Assembly (NCBI GenBank): GCA_031288535.1
Contig: JAITRF010000066.1
Coordinates: forward strand, 1-36,589
DNA: 36,589 bases
Reading direction: 5' to 3'
Origin: Desulfovibrio sp.
GTDB lineage: Bacteria > Desulfobacterota > Desulfovibrionia > Desulfovibrionales > Desulfovibrionaceae
Shown: positions 15,522-23,898 of the stretch, in pieces
Layout: the number at the start of each line of letters is the position of its first letter
Numbering within the stretch: position 1 is the first letter of the stretch
Position numbers and translations under genes: made by a program
The notes under the pieces: generated by a model
What the model was told of the DNA's origin: nothing
Seen by the model: the letters and a program-made list of their open reading frames with translations, nothing else
Database searches by the model: none

Positions 15522-17891
15522 TTGGCCGGTCTGGCTGTCAATGCGTACAGGCGATTTAAGGCGCGGCGCAGGCGGCTGCTCGCCGTTTCCGCCGCTGTGG
15601 CGCTTTTCTGCGCCCTGCTCGGGACGCGCACCGCCCTGAACGAGGACATCCGCGCCCTTGTTCCCGACAACTCCCCGAGCCTGGAAAAGATGCTCGACTA
15701 CACCGGCAACTCCCCCCACCTGCGCACCCTGCTCATCGCCCTTGGCGGGGAGGGGCGGGATGCCGGGGCGGAGACGCTTGTCCGCGCCCTGAAAAGTCCG
15801 GAAATACCCGAGGCGGTCTTTGGCCCCGGCTTTTCCCCCGGCGCGGCCGCCGGTCTTTGCTCCCTGGCCCCGTCCCTGCTCGGGGCCGGGCGGGTGGAAA
15901 GCATCACCCCGCTTGACGCGCAAGGCGTCCGCCGGGCGTTGCGCGAGGACAAAAAGCTGCTTCTGGGGCCGTCCGGCCCCGCCCTGCGCGAGTTGATCCC
16001 CATGGACCCCCTGGGTTTGTGCCGGAAGCTGTTCGCCGACCTCTCCCAATCCGGAAAAGCCGGGGTTTTCACGGTCAAGGACGGGCGTTTTACGGACAAA
16101 AGCGGCAAATACGCGCTGGTCGTCGCCCGCCCCGCCGCGGCCATGACCGACGCCGCGGCCTCCGCCAGGGTCATGGAAAGGCTGCGCGCGGCCTTCGCCC
16201 TTCTTCCCGCCGGCCTTGAGCATTGCCTGAGCGGAAGCTACGCGCACAGCGAAGCCAACGCCCGGCGCATCAAGGCCGACCTCGGCATCGTCCTGCCCCT
16301 GTCCTTCGCGCTGGTAGCCGGGCTTTTCCTGTTTTTTACGCGCGATCGCAAAGCCTGGGTCCTCTTTCTCGTCCCCTTTTCCTCCGTGGCCGTGGCCGGT
16401 TTCGTCCTCTACGCCGTATCCGGCGCGGCCTCGGGCATAGTCCTCGGCTTCGGGAGCGTGCTGCTCGGCATTACGGCGGATTACGCGATCCACGTCTTCT
16501 ACGCGCTGCGCGGGGCGGAAAATTTTGAAAGCGGCCTGGAAAAGGTCGGCGGACCCCTGTCCGCCGGGGCGCTGACCACGGCCGCCGCTTTCGCGGCGCT
16601 GTTTTTTTCCTCCATTCCCGCCATCCGCCAGGCGGCGCTTTTCGGCCTCTCCGGCATAGCCGCCGCTTTTGCCGCCGCCATTTTCGTCCTGCCGCACATG
16701 CTGGCGCGAACCGAAGCGCCCGAAAAAGCGCAGCCGGACCCGGCCCGTCCCGCGGACGCCGGCGCGGCGAACGGCCCCGCGCTCTTTGCGACCCTTGCCC
16801 TGTCCTTTCTCCTCGTCCTGGCGATTGTCCTCTGCTTTCGCTCCCTGCGTTTTGACGGCGACCTGCGCAATATTTCCTATATCTCCCCGGAAAGGGCCGC
16901 CGAGGAACGGAAGATGCGCTCCATTCTGGGCGGGAAGGGCGGAGAATTCGGAGAAGCCTTTGTCGTGGCCGCCGCTACCGGGTCGGATGACGGGTCCGGA
17001 CCTGGATTGGAGGCGGCGCTGCGGACAAACGAGGCGGTTTGGGAGATATTGAAAAGGCGCGGCGTGCAGGCCGCGGGCATCGCCCCCCTGCTCCCCTCCG
17101 GGGCGAAGCAGGAGGAAAGCCGCGAAGCCTGGCGGGGGTTTTGGGATAAGCGCGCCCCGGACGTTTCGACCTTTCTGGATGAGGCGGCCCGGGCGGAGGG
17201 CTTCGCCCCGGACGCTTTCGCTCCTTTCAAAAATCTGATTGACGTGGAAAGCGCGCCTGTCGATCCGCAGAACCTGCGCAGGCTCGGCCTGGGTTTTGCC
17301 GTGGACCTCTTCCTGTACCGCGACGCCCGGCGCAGTTTGGTCTATACCCTGCTTCCGGCCTGGTTCGTTCCCGGACGGGACCTCGCGGACGAGCTTGAAA
17401 AGAGCGGCGCGACCCTTGTTTCACCGGCGCTTTTCCGTGCGGACACGGCGGCGGCCGTGGGCGGGGACATCTTCCGCTTCTGCCTGATCACCCTGGCTGC
17501 CGTCCTGTCCGTGGTCTTTTTTCTTTACCGTTCTCCGGTCCGCGCGCTCGCGGCGCTTTTGCCCGTGCTCAGCAGTCTGGCCTTCACCCTGCTGGTCTTC
17601 AGTGTCACGGGAACGGCGGTGAACATCTTTCACGCCGTCGCCCTGCCTCTGGTCACGGCCTTGAGCGTGGATTACGGCATCTTCATGCAGGCCGTGCTGG
17701 AAGGGGAGCTGGATGCCGCCGGCGCGAGGGGCGTGTTGCTTTCGGCCCTGACCACCCTGGCCGGTTTCGGGGTTCTGCTCACGGCCGGGCATCCGGCTCT
17801 TTTTTCTCTGGGGCTTGCCGTAAGCGGCGGGATCGCCGCGGCGCTCCTCGCCGCCTTTGGCCTGCAACCCCTGCTGATGCGGGGAAGATGA
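15522..17891 (+). CDS. MMPL/RND-family lipid exporter
   Basis: Inner-membrane transporter of 789 aa with two homologous halves. Each has one N-terminal helix, a large periplasmic domain and a bundle of membrane helices; the proton-relay motifs are GITADYAIHVFYA in the first half (about residue 310) and LSVDYGIFMQA in the second (about residue 715). In APE clusters this pump is proposed to move the polyene lipid out of the inner membrane. The start is TTG directly after the LolA stop (TGATTG); no in-frame ATG lies nearby. Its 3' side is followed by foreign sequence. Confidence 0.87.
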   Translation: MAGLAVNAYRRFKARRRRLLAVSAAVALFCALLGTRTALNEDIRALVPDNSPSLEKMLDYTGNSPHLRTLLIALGGEGRDAGAETLVRALKSPEIPEAVFGPGFSPGAAAGLCSLAPSLLGAGRVESITPLDAQGVRRALREDKKLLLGPSGPALRELIPMDPLGLCRKLFADLSQSGKAGVFTVKDGRFTDKSGKYALVVARPAAAMTDAAASARVMERLRAAFALLPAGLEHCLSGSYAHSEANARRIKADLGIVLPLSFALVAGLFLFFTRDRKAWVLFLVPFSSVAVAGFVLYAVSGAASGIVLGFGSVLLGITADYAIHVFYALRGAENFESGLEKVGGPLSAGALTTAAAFAALFFSSIPAIRQAALFGLSGIAAAFAAAIFVLPHMLARTEAPEKAQPDPARPADAGAANGPALFATLALSFLLVLAIVLCFRSLRFDGDLRNISYISPERAAEERKMRSILGGKGGEFGEAFVVAAATGSDDGSGPGLEAALRTNEAVWEILKRRGVQAAGIAPLLPSGAKQEESREAWRGFWDKRAPDVSTFLDEAARAEGFAPDAFAPFKNLIDVESAPVDPQNLRRLGLGFAVDLFLYRDARRSLVYTLLPAWFVPGRDLADELEKSGATLVSPALFRADTAAAVGGDIFRFCLITLAAVLSVVFFLYRSPVRALAALLPVLSSLAFTLLVFSVTGTAVNIFHAVALPLVTALSVDYGIFMQAVLEGELDAAGARGVLLSALTTLAGFGVLLTAGHPALFSLGLAVSGGIAAALLAAFGLQPLLMRGR

Positions 17892-17925
17892 TGCGGCAAT
17901 CTCATGCGTGGCATGCTCTGATGCC
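17891..17925 (+). repeat. Diverged family B tail at the left edge of the inserted block
   Basis: GCGGCAATCTCATGCG then TGGCATGCTCTGA resembles the GCGGCAATCTCAAGCGCAAA and ATGCTCTA tail of family B. It lies at the MMPL stop codon, exactly where base composition changes. The GTG used by the next frame comes from it. Confidence 0.55.
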
Positions 17926-18378
17926 GCCCGACCGGGGAAGCGCGAGTTCTACATACCGCCCCTGAATCGCGAGCGCAGCCTTTTTAAGAACATCAACGGC
18001 GGCGTGAACATCGGCGACAAGAACAGACTGCACCCGTTCTACATGGTCTACATCGGCAATGACGGCGACGTGATTTGCGACCACCTCTCGTCCAAGGAAA
18101 TGCTTGATCGCCTATGGCCACTCTGCAAGGGCAAGACCGCGCCGATTGATGAATTGTGCAGGATGTTCAACGCCGAAATCAAGGACAGCAAGAATATGAT
18201 GAAGTATTCCGAACTGCTCGGCAAAGCCAGCACATCCAGCGTTGACGTGAAAGCCAAAAGTGAAACGGACAGCTTCCTCTCCGGCGAGCAGATCAGCTTC
18301 ATGGCGAATAAGATAAGCGGGTTGGACGACTTTGAACTAATCTGCTTCCTTGTGGTCACGATAAGGAAGGTGCTGTGA
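17908..18378 (+). pseudogene. C-terminal remnant of a helicase-like protein
   Basis: The frame (up to 156 aa from GTG 17908) reads like the C-terminal part of a larger helicase-type protein often found next to DUF1016 genes: HPFYMVYIGNDGDVICDHL, then LDRLWPLCKGKTAPIDELC and a final GLDDFELICFLVV. No helicase motifs are present, so the N-terminal bulk is lost. The first dozen residues are encoded by family B-like repeat. Base composition is clearly lower in GC than the flanking operon. The helicase assignment is from memory of the family and only moderately sure; truncation is inferred from the abrupt start. Confidence 0.6.
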
Positions 18379-19571
18379 TGGATGAGAAGAATCTGAGCAA
18401 ACCGGAGATTCAGCAGACGGTGAATGCAGAATTGGAAAGCCCAAAACTCGACGCACTGCGTAGCAAATCCGATGCGGAGTTTTACAAGCAGGTTGCCGAC
18501 CTGCTCGCGGTTGCTCGCCAATTTGCCAAGCAGCAGTTGGACACGACGATTGTCACGACCTATTATGAAATCGGGCGGATGATAGTCGAGCGTGAACAGC
18601 AGGGGCAAAAGCGGGCGAAATACGGCGCAAGCCTGATAAAGGGACTGTCCGATTACCTCACCGAGCAGTATGGGCGGGGGTTTTCGGTCGTGAACTTGAA
18701 AAACTTCAGAAAATTTTACCAAATGTATGCGCCGTCAATTGGGCAGACGCCGTCTGCCCTTTCTGAAAAAAATGAAAATGCCGAATCGCTTATCAGCGTT
18801 TTTGACGTGAACGCTCAAAAAGGGCAGACACTGTCTGCCCAATTCAAGTTGACTTGGTCACATTACCAAATTTTGATGCGAATCGAAAATGATGCCGCCC
18901 GCCGTTTTTACGAAATCGAAGCGAGAAACCAGCAATGGTCGGTCAGGCAGTTACAGCGTCAGGTCGGCAGTTCGCTCTATGAGCGGCTGGGACTTTCCCG
19001 CGACAAAGACAAAGTTGTGGCGTTAGCGAGCGAAGGACAGACCATCGAAAGCCCACGCGACATCTTCAAATCGCCCTATGTCCTTGAATTCACGGGACTT
19101 GAGGAACGTGCCGAATACAGCGAATCCGATTTAGAACAGGCGCTGATAGACAACCTCCAGAAGTTTCTGCTGGAACTGGGCAAAGGGTTCTTGTTCGAGG
19201 CTCGACAGAAGCGGTTCTCGTTTGACGAGAAGTCATTCTATGTAGACCTCGTCTTTTACAACCGCCTGCTCCAATGTTACGTCCTCATTGACATTAAGGT
19301 TGCCGAACTGAAGCACCAAGACTTAGGGCAAATGTTGATGTACGTCAATTACTTTGACCGCTATGTCAAACAGGCATTTGAAAAGCCAACGATAGGCATC
19401 CTCCTGTGCAGTCAAAAGAACGATAACATTGTCGAACTTACTCTGCCGGAGAATAGCAACATCTATGCTTCGGCATATAGCCTTTATCTCCCCGACAAGG
19501 CTCTCTTGCAGCGCAAGCTGGCTGAGTGGGTCGAGAAATTTGAAGAGGAACACGGAGGTGGCGGCGAATGA
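18378..19571 (+). CDS. DUF1016 family PD-(D/E)XK nuclease (YhcG-like)
   Basis: A 397-aa protein with the DUF1016 N-terminal helical domain (residues about 35-200; YYEIGRMIVEREQQGQKRAK, LTWSHYQILMRI) and a C-terminal nuclease core: VDLVFYN near residue 288 and IDIK at about 304-307, the D...(D/E)XK pattern. Members are associated with mobile and defence regions; the function is not firmly known. It starts on the stop of the helicase remnant (TGATG) after AAGGAAGG. The codon use and GC content differ from the APE genes. Two inverted repeats lie inside (18737-18762 and 18819-18844). Confidence 0.85.
   Translation: MDEKNLSKPEIQQTVNAELESPKLDALRSKSDAEFYKQVADLLAVARQFAKQQLDTTIVTTYYEIGRMIVEREQQGQKRAKYGASLIKGLSDYLTEQYGRGFSVVNLKNFRKFYQMYAPSIGQTPSALSEKNENAESLISVFDVNAQKGQTLSAQFKLTWSHYQILMRIENDAARRFYEIEARNQQWSVRQLQRQVGSSLYERLGLSRDKDKVVALASEGQTIESPRDIFKSPYVLEFTGLEERAEYSESDLEQALIDNLQKFLLELGKGFLFEARQKRFSFDEKSFYVDLVFYNRLLQCYVLIDIKVAELKHQDLGQMLMYVNYFDRYVKQAFEKPTIGILLCSQKNDNIVELTLPENSNIYASAYSLYLPDKALLQRKLAEWVEKFEEEHGGGGE
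18737..18844. repeat. Paired inverted repeats inside the DUF1016 gene
   Basis: The left unit AATTGGGCAGACGCCGTCTG-CCCTTT and the right unit AAAGGGCAGACACTGTCTGC-CCAATT are each palindromic and are also inverted copies of each other, 56 bp apart. They encode the residues IGQTPSALSE and KGQTLSAQF, in a loop between the DUF1016 N-terminal helices and the conserved LTWSHY motif. Confidence 0.7.
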
Positions 19572-19597
19572 AATTCCAGTTTAAGATACATTACCGC

Positions 19598-20281
19598 ATG
19601 AAACCCATCCGCGCCCTGTTTTGCGCGTTTCTTGCGGCCGCTATGGCCGCCTGCGCCGCATCCCCGCTCCCTCCCGAGCAATTCACGAATGCAACGGGCG
19701 AATCGCCCCGCAAGGATTTGCCGGGCAAATCCTTGCCGCGGGATGCCCGCGGGCGGGCTTTGCCCGCCGACAGGCAAGCATCTCAAACGGTAAGCGCTCT
19801 TGAAGAAGAAAGGACGAAATCGCCGCCTGCGGTCGGCATTGCGGCCGCGCCGCAGGCAGGGGCCGTGGTTTTACGCCACAAGGTGCGGCTGGAAATGCCC
19901 GGCCGGGATATCCCGTCCTTTGACGGCATCCTGCGCATAAGCCGCGCGGACAATACCCTGCGCATGCGCGTGCTGGGTCTGGGCGGCATGGGCCTGACCC
20001 TTTTCGACATAAACGTCACGCCCACGGATGCCCAGGCCGCCTACCTGAGTCCGAGACTGGCGGTAATCCCCGGGCTTGTGGAGAACATCGCCTTTTGCGT
20101 TCGCAATCTCCTGCCCGAAGCCGGAGGGGGAAACTCCGGAGAAGACGCCGGAGAGGGCTGGAGCGTCAGCCGTTCCGGGGAACGGCCCTGGCCGGGGGAG
20201 ACGGTCTTCCGGAATGAGAAACCGGAATACACGGTACGGGTGAGATTGCTCGGCATGAGCGAAGAGAGGGGACAGCCGTGA
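19598..20281 (+). CDS. DUF3261 lipoprotein with in-frame palindromic insert
   Basis: A 227-aa lipoprotein of the DUF3261 type seen in APE clusters: signal peptide with lipobox MAAC (Cys19), and a C-terminal domain with SFDGILRISRADNTLRMRVL and GMGLTLFDINVTP. It probably takes part in export or outer-membrane insertion of the lipid. ATG 19598 gives a clean signal peptide; an ATG at 19568 overlaps the DUF1016 stop and adds ten residues. Residues about 37-68 (RKDLPGKSLPRDARGRALPA and following) are encoded by a family B repeat and are related to a segment of the chain-length factor at 22809-23879. Confidence 0.8.
   Translation: MKPIRALFCAFLAAAMAACAASPLPPEQFTNATGESPRKDLPGKSLPRDARGRALPADRQASQTVSALEEERTKSPPAVGIAAAPQAGAVVLRHKVRLEMPGRDIPSFDGILRISRADNTLRMRVLGLGGMGLTLFDINVTPTDAQAAYLSPRLAVIPGLVENIAFCVRNLLPEAGGGNSGEDAGEGWSVSRSGERPWPGETVFRNEKPEYTVRVRLLGMSEERGQP
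19709..19802 (+). repeat. Family B palindromic element inside the DUF3261 gene
   Basis: Hairpin 1 is GCAAGGATTTG-CCGGG-CAAATCCTTGC (19710-19736), hairpin 2 is GGCGGGC-TTT-GCCCGCC (19752-19768), and the tail is GACAGGCAAGCATCTCAAAC then GGTAAGCGCTCTT. It stays in frame and has no stop codon. The tail matches the intergenic copy at 291-350 closely. Confidence 0.9.
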
Positions 20282-20700
20282 AATCTCTCGCGGACGCCGT
20301 TATGGAAGCCTGGCGCGGGCCGGTGCGGGAATGCGCCCCGGGCGTTCTGGAGACGGAGTTTCTTTTTTCGGCCGGATGTCCGGTCTTTTCCGGGCATTTC
20401 CCCGGTAAACCGATCCTGCCCGGCGTAGCCCAGATAACCGCCGCAGCCTGCACGGCCGGCAGAGGCGAACTTCTGCCGGTAAGACGCATTGAGCGATGCA
20501 AATTCCTCCGCCCCGTACTGCCCGGAGAAACGATCAGGGTCAGGGCGGAGGTCAAGGCTGAGGTCGGGGCGCGGGCCGGGACGGATGCCTGCAAGGACGG
20601 CGGGCGGCGGGAAGGTCTGCGCGTGAACGTCCGCCTTTTTGTCGGGGAAGAGAATTGCGCCTCCATGACCCTTGTTCTGGCGGAGACGGGGCAAAGCTGA
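20278..20700 (+). CDS. FabZ/ApeI-like hotdog dehydratase, acid residue replaced
   Basis: A 140-aa hotdog protein. The motif GHFPGKPILPGV (His40) is the FabZ/ApeI signature. In FabZ the catalytic Glu lies 14 residues after the His; here that position is Thr54 (PGVAQIT), and relatives in APE clusters usually read PGVAQ(L/I)D. So the enzyme may be slow, inactive or use another residue. The protein begins with GTG overlapping the stop of the DUF3261 gene. It is the last gene of the + operon. The segment at residues about 100-112 is unusually rich in Lys, Asp, Gly and Arg. Confidence 0.78.
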   Translation: MKSLADAVMEAWRGPVRECAPGVLETEFLFSAGCPVFSGHFPGKPILPGVAQITAAACTAGRGELLPVRRIERCKFLRPVLPGETIRVRAEVKAEVGARAGTDACKDGGRREGLRVNVRLFVGEENCASMTLVLAETGQS

Positions 20701-20731
20701 CGGGGGCGCAAACCCCTTCGGGTTCTGTAGC

Positions 20732-20751
20732 GTTTACTTTTGCAAGTAAAC
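20732..20751. terminator. Hairpin between convergent operons
   Basis: GTTTACTT-TTGC-AAGTAAAC is a perfect 8-bp stem in the 60-bp space between two converging genes, preceded by an AACCCCTTCGGGTT hairpin at about 20711-20724. It is well placed for two-way termination, though long T-runs are lacking. Confidence 0.6.
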
Positions 20752-20760
20752 ACCGACCGT

Positions 20761-21492
20761 TCACCCCGTAAACATCCCCCCGTTCACCGCGATCACCTGC
20801 CCGGTTATGTAAGATGCGCCGGGGGAGCAGAGAAAGGCGACCACCGCAGCCACCTCCTCCGGTCTGCCCACGCGCCCCAGGGGTATGTTCGCCGCGATCC
20901 TGTCTGCGGGCAACCCGGAAAGCATATCCGTCTCGATGAACCCCGGCGCGACGGCGTTCACCAGCACGCCGCGCTTTGCCACCTCTACGGCCAAAGAGCG
21001 CGTCGCCCCGATCAGTCCGGCCTTGGCGGCGGAGTAGTTGACCTGCCCGCCCACCCCGGTCTGGCCGGAGGTGGACGCCATATTCACTATGCGCCCGGCG
21101 CGCTTGCGCAGCATGTGGGGCAGAACCAGACTGGTCAGATTGTAAAAGCCTTTCAGATGCACGTCGAGCACGTTCTGCCAGACCGCCTCGTCCATCAGGG
21201 CGAAGATGCCGTCTCCGGCAAACCCGGCGTTGTTGATCAAGGCATAGGGGATGGTCCCGGCCGCGAGCAAAGGCTCCAGAACCTCTCTGCAGGCGGAAAA
21301 ATCGGCCACGTCGAAAGGCAGGAGCAGGCATGAGCCGCCCCCGGCCTCTATCTCCTCCTTAAGCTCCCCGGCCTTCTCATGGCTGGATCGGTAGTTGAGC
21401 CAGAGCCCGTAGCCTTCTCCGGCGAGCTTCAAGGCCACGGCCCGGCCTATGCCGCGCGAGGCCCCGGTGACAAGGACCGTTTTTCCGTTCAT
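20761..21492 (-). CDS. 3-ketoacyl-ACP reductase, FabG-like
   Basis: Short-chain dehydrogenase of 243 aa that would reduce the 3-keto group of ACP-bound intermediates with NADPH. The cofactor motif TGASRGIG begins at residue 9, NNAG is at 87-90, and the catalytic Ser (about 140), Tyr153 and Lys157 (YSAAK) are in place. AAGGAAG precedes ATG. It is the last gene of the - strand APE-like operon, 12 bp after the AMP-ligase gene. It corresponds in role to the ketoreductase of APE clusters. Confidence 0.9.
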   Translation of the reverse strand: MNGKTVLVTGASRGIGRAVALKLAGEGYGLWLNYRSSHEKAGELKEEIEAGGGSCLLLPFDVADFSACREVLEPLLAAGTIPYALINNAGFAGDGIFALMDEAVWQNVLDVHLKGFYNLTSLVLPHMLRKRAGRIVNMASTSGQTGVGGQVNYSAAKAGLIGATRSLAVEVAKRGVLVNAVAPGFIETDMLSGLPADRIAANIPLGRVGRPEEVAAVVAFLCSPGASYITGQVIAVNGGMFTG

Positions 21493-21504
21493 CTCGCTTC
21501 CTTA

Positions 21505-22812
21505 TTATGGTTTGGAACCCCGGCCTTCAACCCGACTGCGCCCCGACCCCGCCCTGAACGGCTGCCTTATCGGTCCCTTTTCTCCATCCGGATCGGATAT
21601 GTCCCAGTCCGCGGATTTGCCCGAGAGCGTGCGCGGCAGTTCCCTGCCGAAGCATATGGCCCGCGGAACCTCCTCCGGGTACAGTTTCCGGTGGAGCCAT
21701 TTCCTGAGTTCCCTGGCCGTTTCCGGGCCGGCAAAGGGAGCGGCGGCGTCTGTCATAACGACAAAGGCCTTGAGGCGCATTCCTTCTTCCGGGCGCATCA
21801 GACGCACGGAACACTCCCGCACCTTGGGATGCGTGGATAAAAGCCCGGCGACCAGGGAAGGGAAAACATTGCGCCCCCCAACCTGCACGGCCATATCCCT
21901 GCGCCGCACCGGAAGAAAATTTATCCCGTCCAGCCACTCCACCTCGTCCGGCAAGGGCTGCGGCTCGCCTCCCGGGCGTTTTATGCCCCATTCCGCCGCC
22001 GTTTCCCCCGCCGCATCCGGGGCGCGGCCGAGAGGCGCGCGGGAAAAATGCCCGAGCAGGGCGTAGGGACCGCGGCAGTCGCGACGTATGCCCACGGCGC
22101 CGAACTCCGTGGCCCCGTAAATCTCGGTCATTCCGGAGATGATCGCCGGTTGGGCCTGCAAAAGTTCCTCGATAAGCTCCGGCGGACAGGGGGCGGCCGA
22201 GGTCACCCCGTGCAGGTTCGGGGGACACGAAAAGGCGGACTCCCCGGTGCATGCCCCCAGAACGGATTTCCAGAAGAGAGGAAAACCCAGCACCATGTCG
22301 CCGCTGCGCAGTTCACGAAAAAAGTCCGCCGTGGGCAGAGGCGGCATGAACAGGACGGGAATGCCAAGCGCCTTCGGAAGCATGAGGGCAAAGGCGAAAC
22401 CGAAGACGTGGTGCAGGGGCATTACCGACACCACGCGCCGCCTGTCCGCGAAAAATGGCGCCAGACTTTGCGCCTCCTGCTCCAGTTCTTCGGGGGTGAA
22501 GGCCCAGTAGCGGGGAGTTCCCGTGCTTCCGGAGGTGCTGAAGTTCAAAACGTGCTCCCCGCCATCGCGCAGGGCGTCGAATACGATGTCCGCCCAATGC
22601 CGGAAATCGGGACAAGCGGCGAGACTTTCGGCCACGGCCGCCTCCAGGCCAAAAAAACGCGCCGCGTATCCGGCCGTGTCCTTTAACCCGGCCGCGCCCA
22701 GCCTCGCGAACACCCGGGCCTCATCCGCAAGATGCTGCCCCTTGCTCATGAACAGAAGAATGCTGCGTAGGAGATTGCAGACGTCTTCCCGGGTCAGCGG
22801 CGTCCCGTTCAC
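21505..22812 (-). CDS. AMP-dependent acyl/aryl ligase of the APE type
   Basis: Adenylate-forming enzyme of 435 aa. The P-loop-like motif STSGSTGTP lies at residues 92-100, the acyl-adenylate motif YGATEFG at about 225, and the C-terminal PRTLSGK near 398 provides the usual Lys. In APE systems such a ligase activates an aromatic acid (4-hydroxybenzoate in the known case) and loads ACP. The start is GTG 22812, overlapping the stop of the chain-length-factor gene. The last 25 residues (Gly, Arg and Ser rich) are an unusual tail. No separate gene for making the aromatic starter lies in the window. Confidence 0.85.
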   Translation of the reverse strand: MNGTPLTREDVCNLLRSILLFMSKGQHLADEARVFARLGAAGLKDTAGYAARFFGLEAAVAESLAACPDFRHWADIVFDALRDGGEHVLNFSTSGSTGTPRYWAFTPEELEQEAQSLAPFFADRRRVVSVMPLHHVFGFAFALMLPKALGIPVLFMPPLPTADFFRELRSGDMVLGFPLFWKSVLGACTGESAFSCPPNLHGVTSAAPCPPELIEELLQAQPAIISGMTEIYGATEFGAVGIRRDCRGPYALLGHFSRAPLGRAPDAAGETAAEWGIKRPGGEPQPLPDEVEWLDGINFLPVRRRDMAVQVGGRNVFPSLVAGLLSTHPKVRECSVRLMRPEEGMRLKAFVVMTDAAAPFAGPETARELRKWLHRKLYPEEVPRAICFGRELPRTLSGKSADWDISDPDGEKGPIRQPFRAGSGRSRVEGRGSKP

Positions 22813-23879
22813 GCGGCACGCTCCCCGGATTTGCCGGCCGCGCGCACGATATCGGCAAGCCCGTCGCGTCCGAAATGCACGCAGGCCGTTTCTCCGCCGG
22901 GAAAGGTTTCGGCCTGCGCGAAAAAAACGGCCAGATCAAAGGCCTGGGCTACGGGAATGTTGCCGTAGGCGGGCAGGGCGCGGATCACTCCGGGGCGGGC
23001 GGCCCATTCCGGAGGAACACGCCCGGAAACAAAAATTTCCCCCCAGAGCGGAACCGGAAAATCCGCCGGGGCGTTTAACGCTGGAGACGCCCGCCTGCGG
23101 GCATCTCCCGGCAAGGATTTACGCTGCAAATCCTTGCCGGGAGACGCGATATTTTCAAGGTCAATCCGCTCCGGTTCCACGCCCGGTTCGATGCCCCCGA
23201 TCTCGCCGTAGAACCTGCTTTTGTCCCGGTTTTCCAGGCAGAAGAACACCGCGCCCTCGCCCAGGGGAACGCGGGGCCGATCCTCCGCAGCGCATGCGTC
23301 CTTGCGCGCGGAAAGGCGGGCGCTGGTCTCTGCGAGAAACGGGGTGTACTCGTCCACGGCTCCGAACAGCACCCGCCTTGCCCGGCCCTCGCGCAGCCAT
23401 TGTTCCGCGATCGCAAGGGCCGGCGCCACAGGGTTGTCCCACTGGCATACCGTGGCGCAGGGCCCGGTCAGACCGAGGCGCATGGCCAGCGTCGCGGCCG
23501 GAATGTTTTGCACGGAACGGGAAAAGGCCAGGGGAGAGGCCATGCTCTCCCCGTACTCAAGCAGGGAATCGAGAAAATCAAAGGTCGGGGAGGCCGGCCC
23601 GTAGCCGCTGGCCAGGACTATGGCCGTTTCCCCGCCGGAAAAATCGCCCCCGCTTTCGTCTTGCGCGTCTTCCACGGCCTTGAGAACGGCCAGCAGGGCC
23701 ATGCGCGTGAAATGATCCGTCTGGCGCAGGGAGCGCGCCGGCAAAAGCCCGCTTAAGGCGGCTGTGTCCGCGCGCCTGCCCTCGGCAAACCCGAAAGCAG
23801 GCAAGGCAGCGCAGGCGGACAGCAGATCCCGCGTCCCTGTTCCGAAGCTCCCGAGGCAGGCCATGCCGGTCACCTTCAT
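22809..23879 (-). CDS. Ketosynthase-like chain-length factor with in-frame palindromic insert
   Basis: A 356-aa ketosynthase homologue that lacks catalysis. Aligned without gaps to the neighbouring ketosynthase across the GP...W(I/L)R segment, the nucleophile Cys is replaced by Asp148 (VCQWDNP). The two His motifs are missing too. Such proteins pair with an active ketosynthase and set chain length, as in APE ketosynthase/CLF pairs. Residues about 246-270 (GKDLQRKSLPGDARRRASPA) come from a family B repeat and match the insert of the DUF3261 protein. It lies 19 bp after its probable partner at 23899-25119. Confidence 0.83.
   Translation of the reverse strand: MKVTGMACLGSFGTGTRDLLSACAALPAFGFAEGRRADTAALSGLLPARSLRQTDHFTRMALLAVLKAVEDAQDESGGDFSGGETAIVLASGYGPASPTFDFLDSLLEYGESMASPLAFSRSVQNIPAATLAMRLGLTGPCATVCQWDNPVAPALAIAEQWLREGRARRVLFGAVDEYTPFLAETSARLSARKDACAAEDRPRVPLGEGAVFFCLENRDKSRFYGEIGGIEPGVEPERIDLENIASPGKDLQRKSLPGDARRRASPALNAPADFPVPLWGEIFVSGRVPPEWAARPGVIRALPAYGNIPVAQAFDLAVFFAQAETFPGGETACVHFGRDGLADIVRAAGKSGERAA
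23083..23144 (-). repeat. Family B palindromic element inside the chain-length-factor gene
   Basis: On the - strand: hairpin 1 GGCAAGGATTT-7-AAATCCTTGCC (23110-23138), extended by TCTCCC/GGGAGA to a 17-bp stem at 23104-23144, then a hairpin GGAGATGCCCGC/GCGGGCGTCTCC (23083-23108). It has the same order as the copy in the DUF3261 gene and is read in the same frame, so the two proteins share the peptide pattern KDL-x2-KSLP-x-DAR-x-RA. Confidence 0.88.
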
Positions 23880-23898
23880 TGAAACCTCCTTTCCGGGG

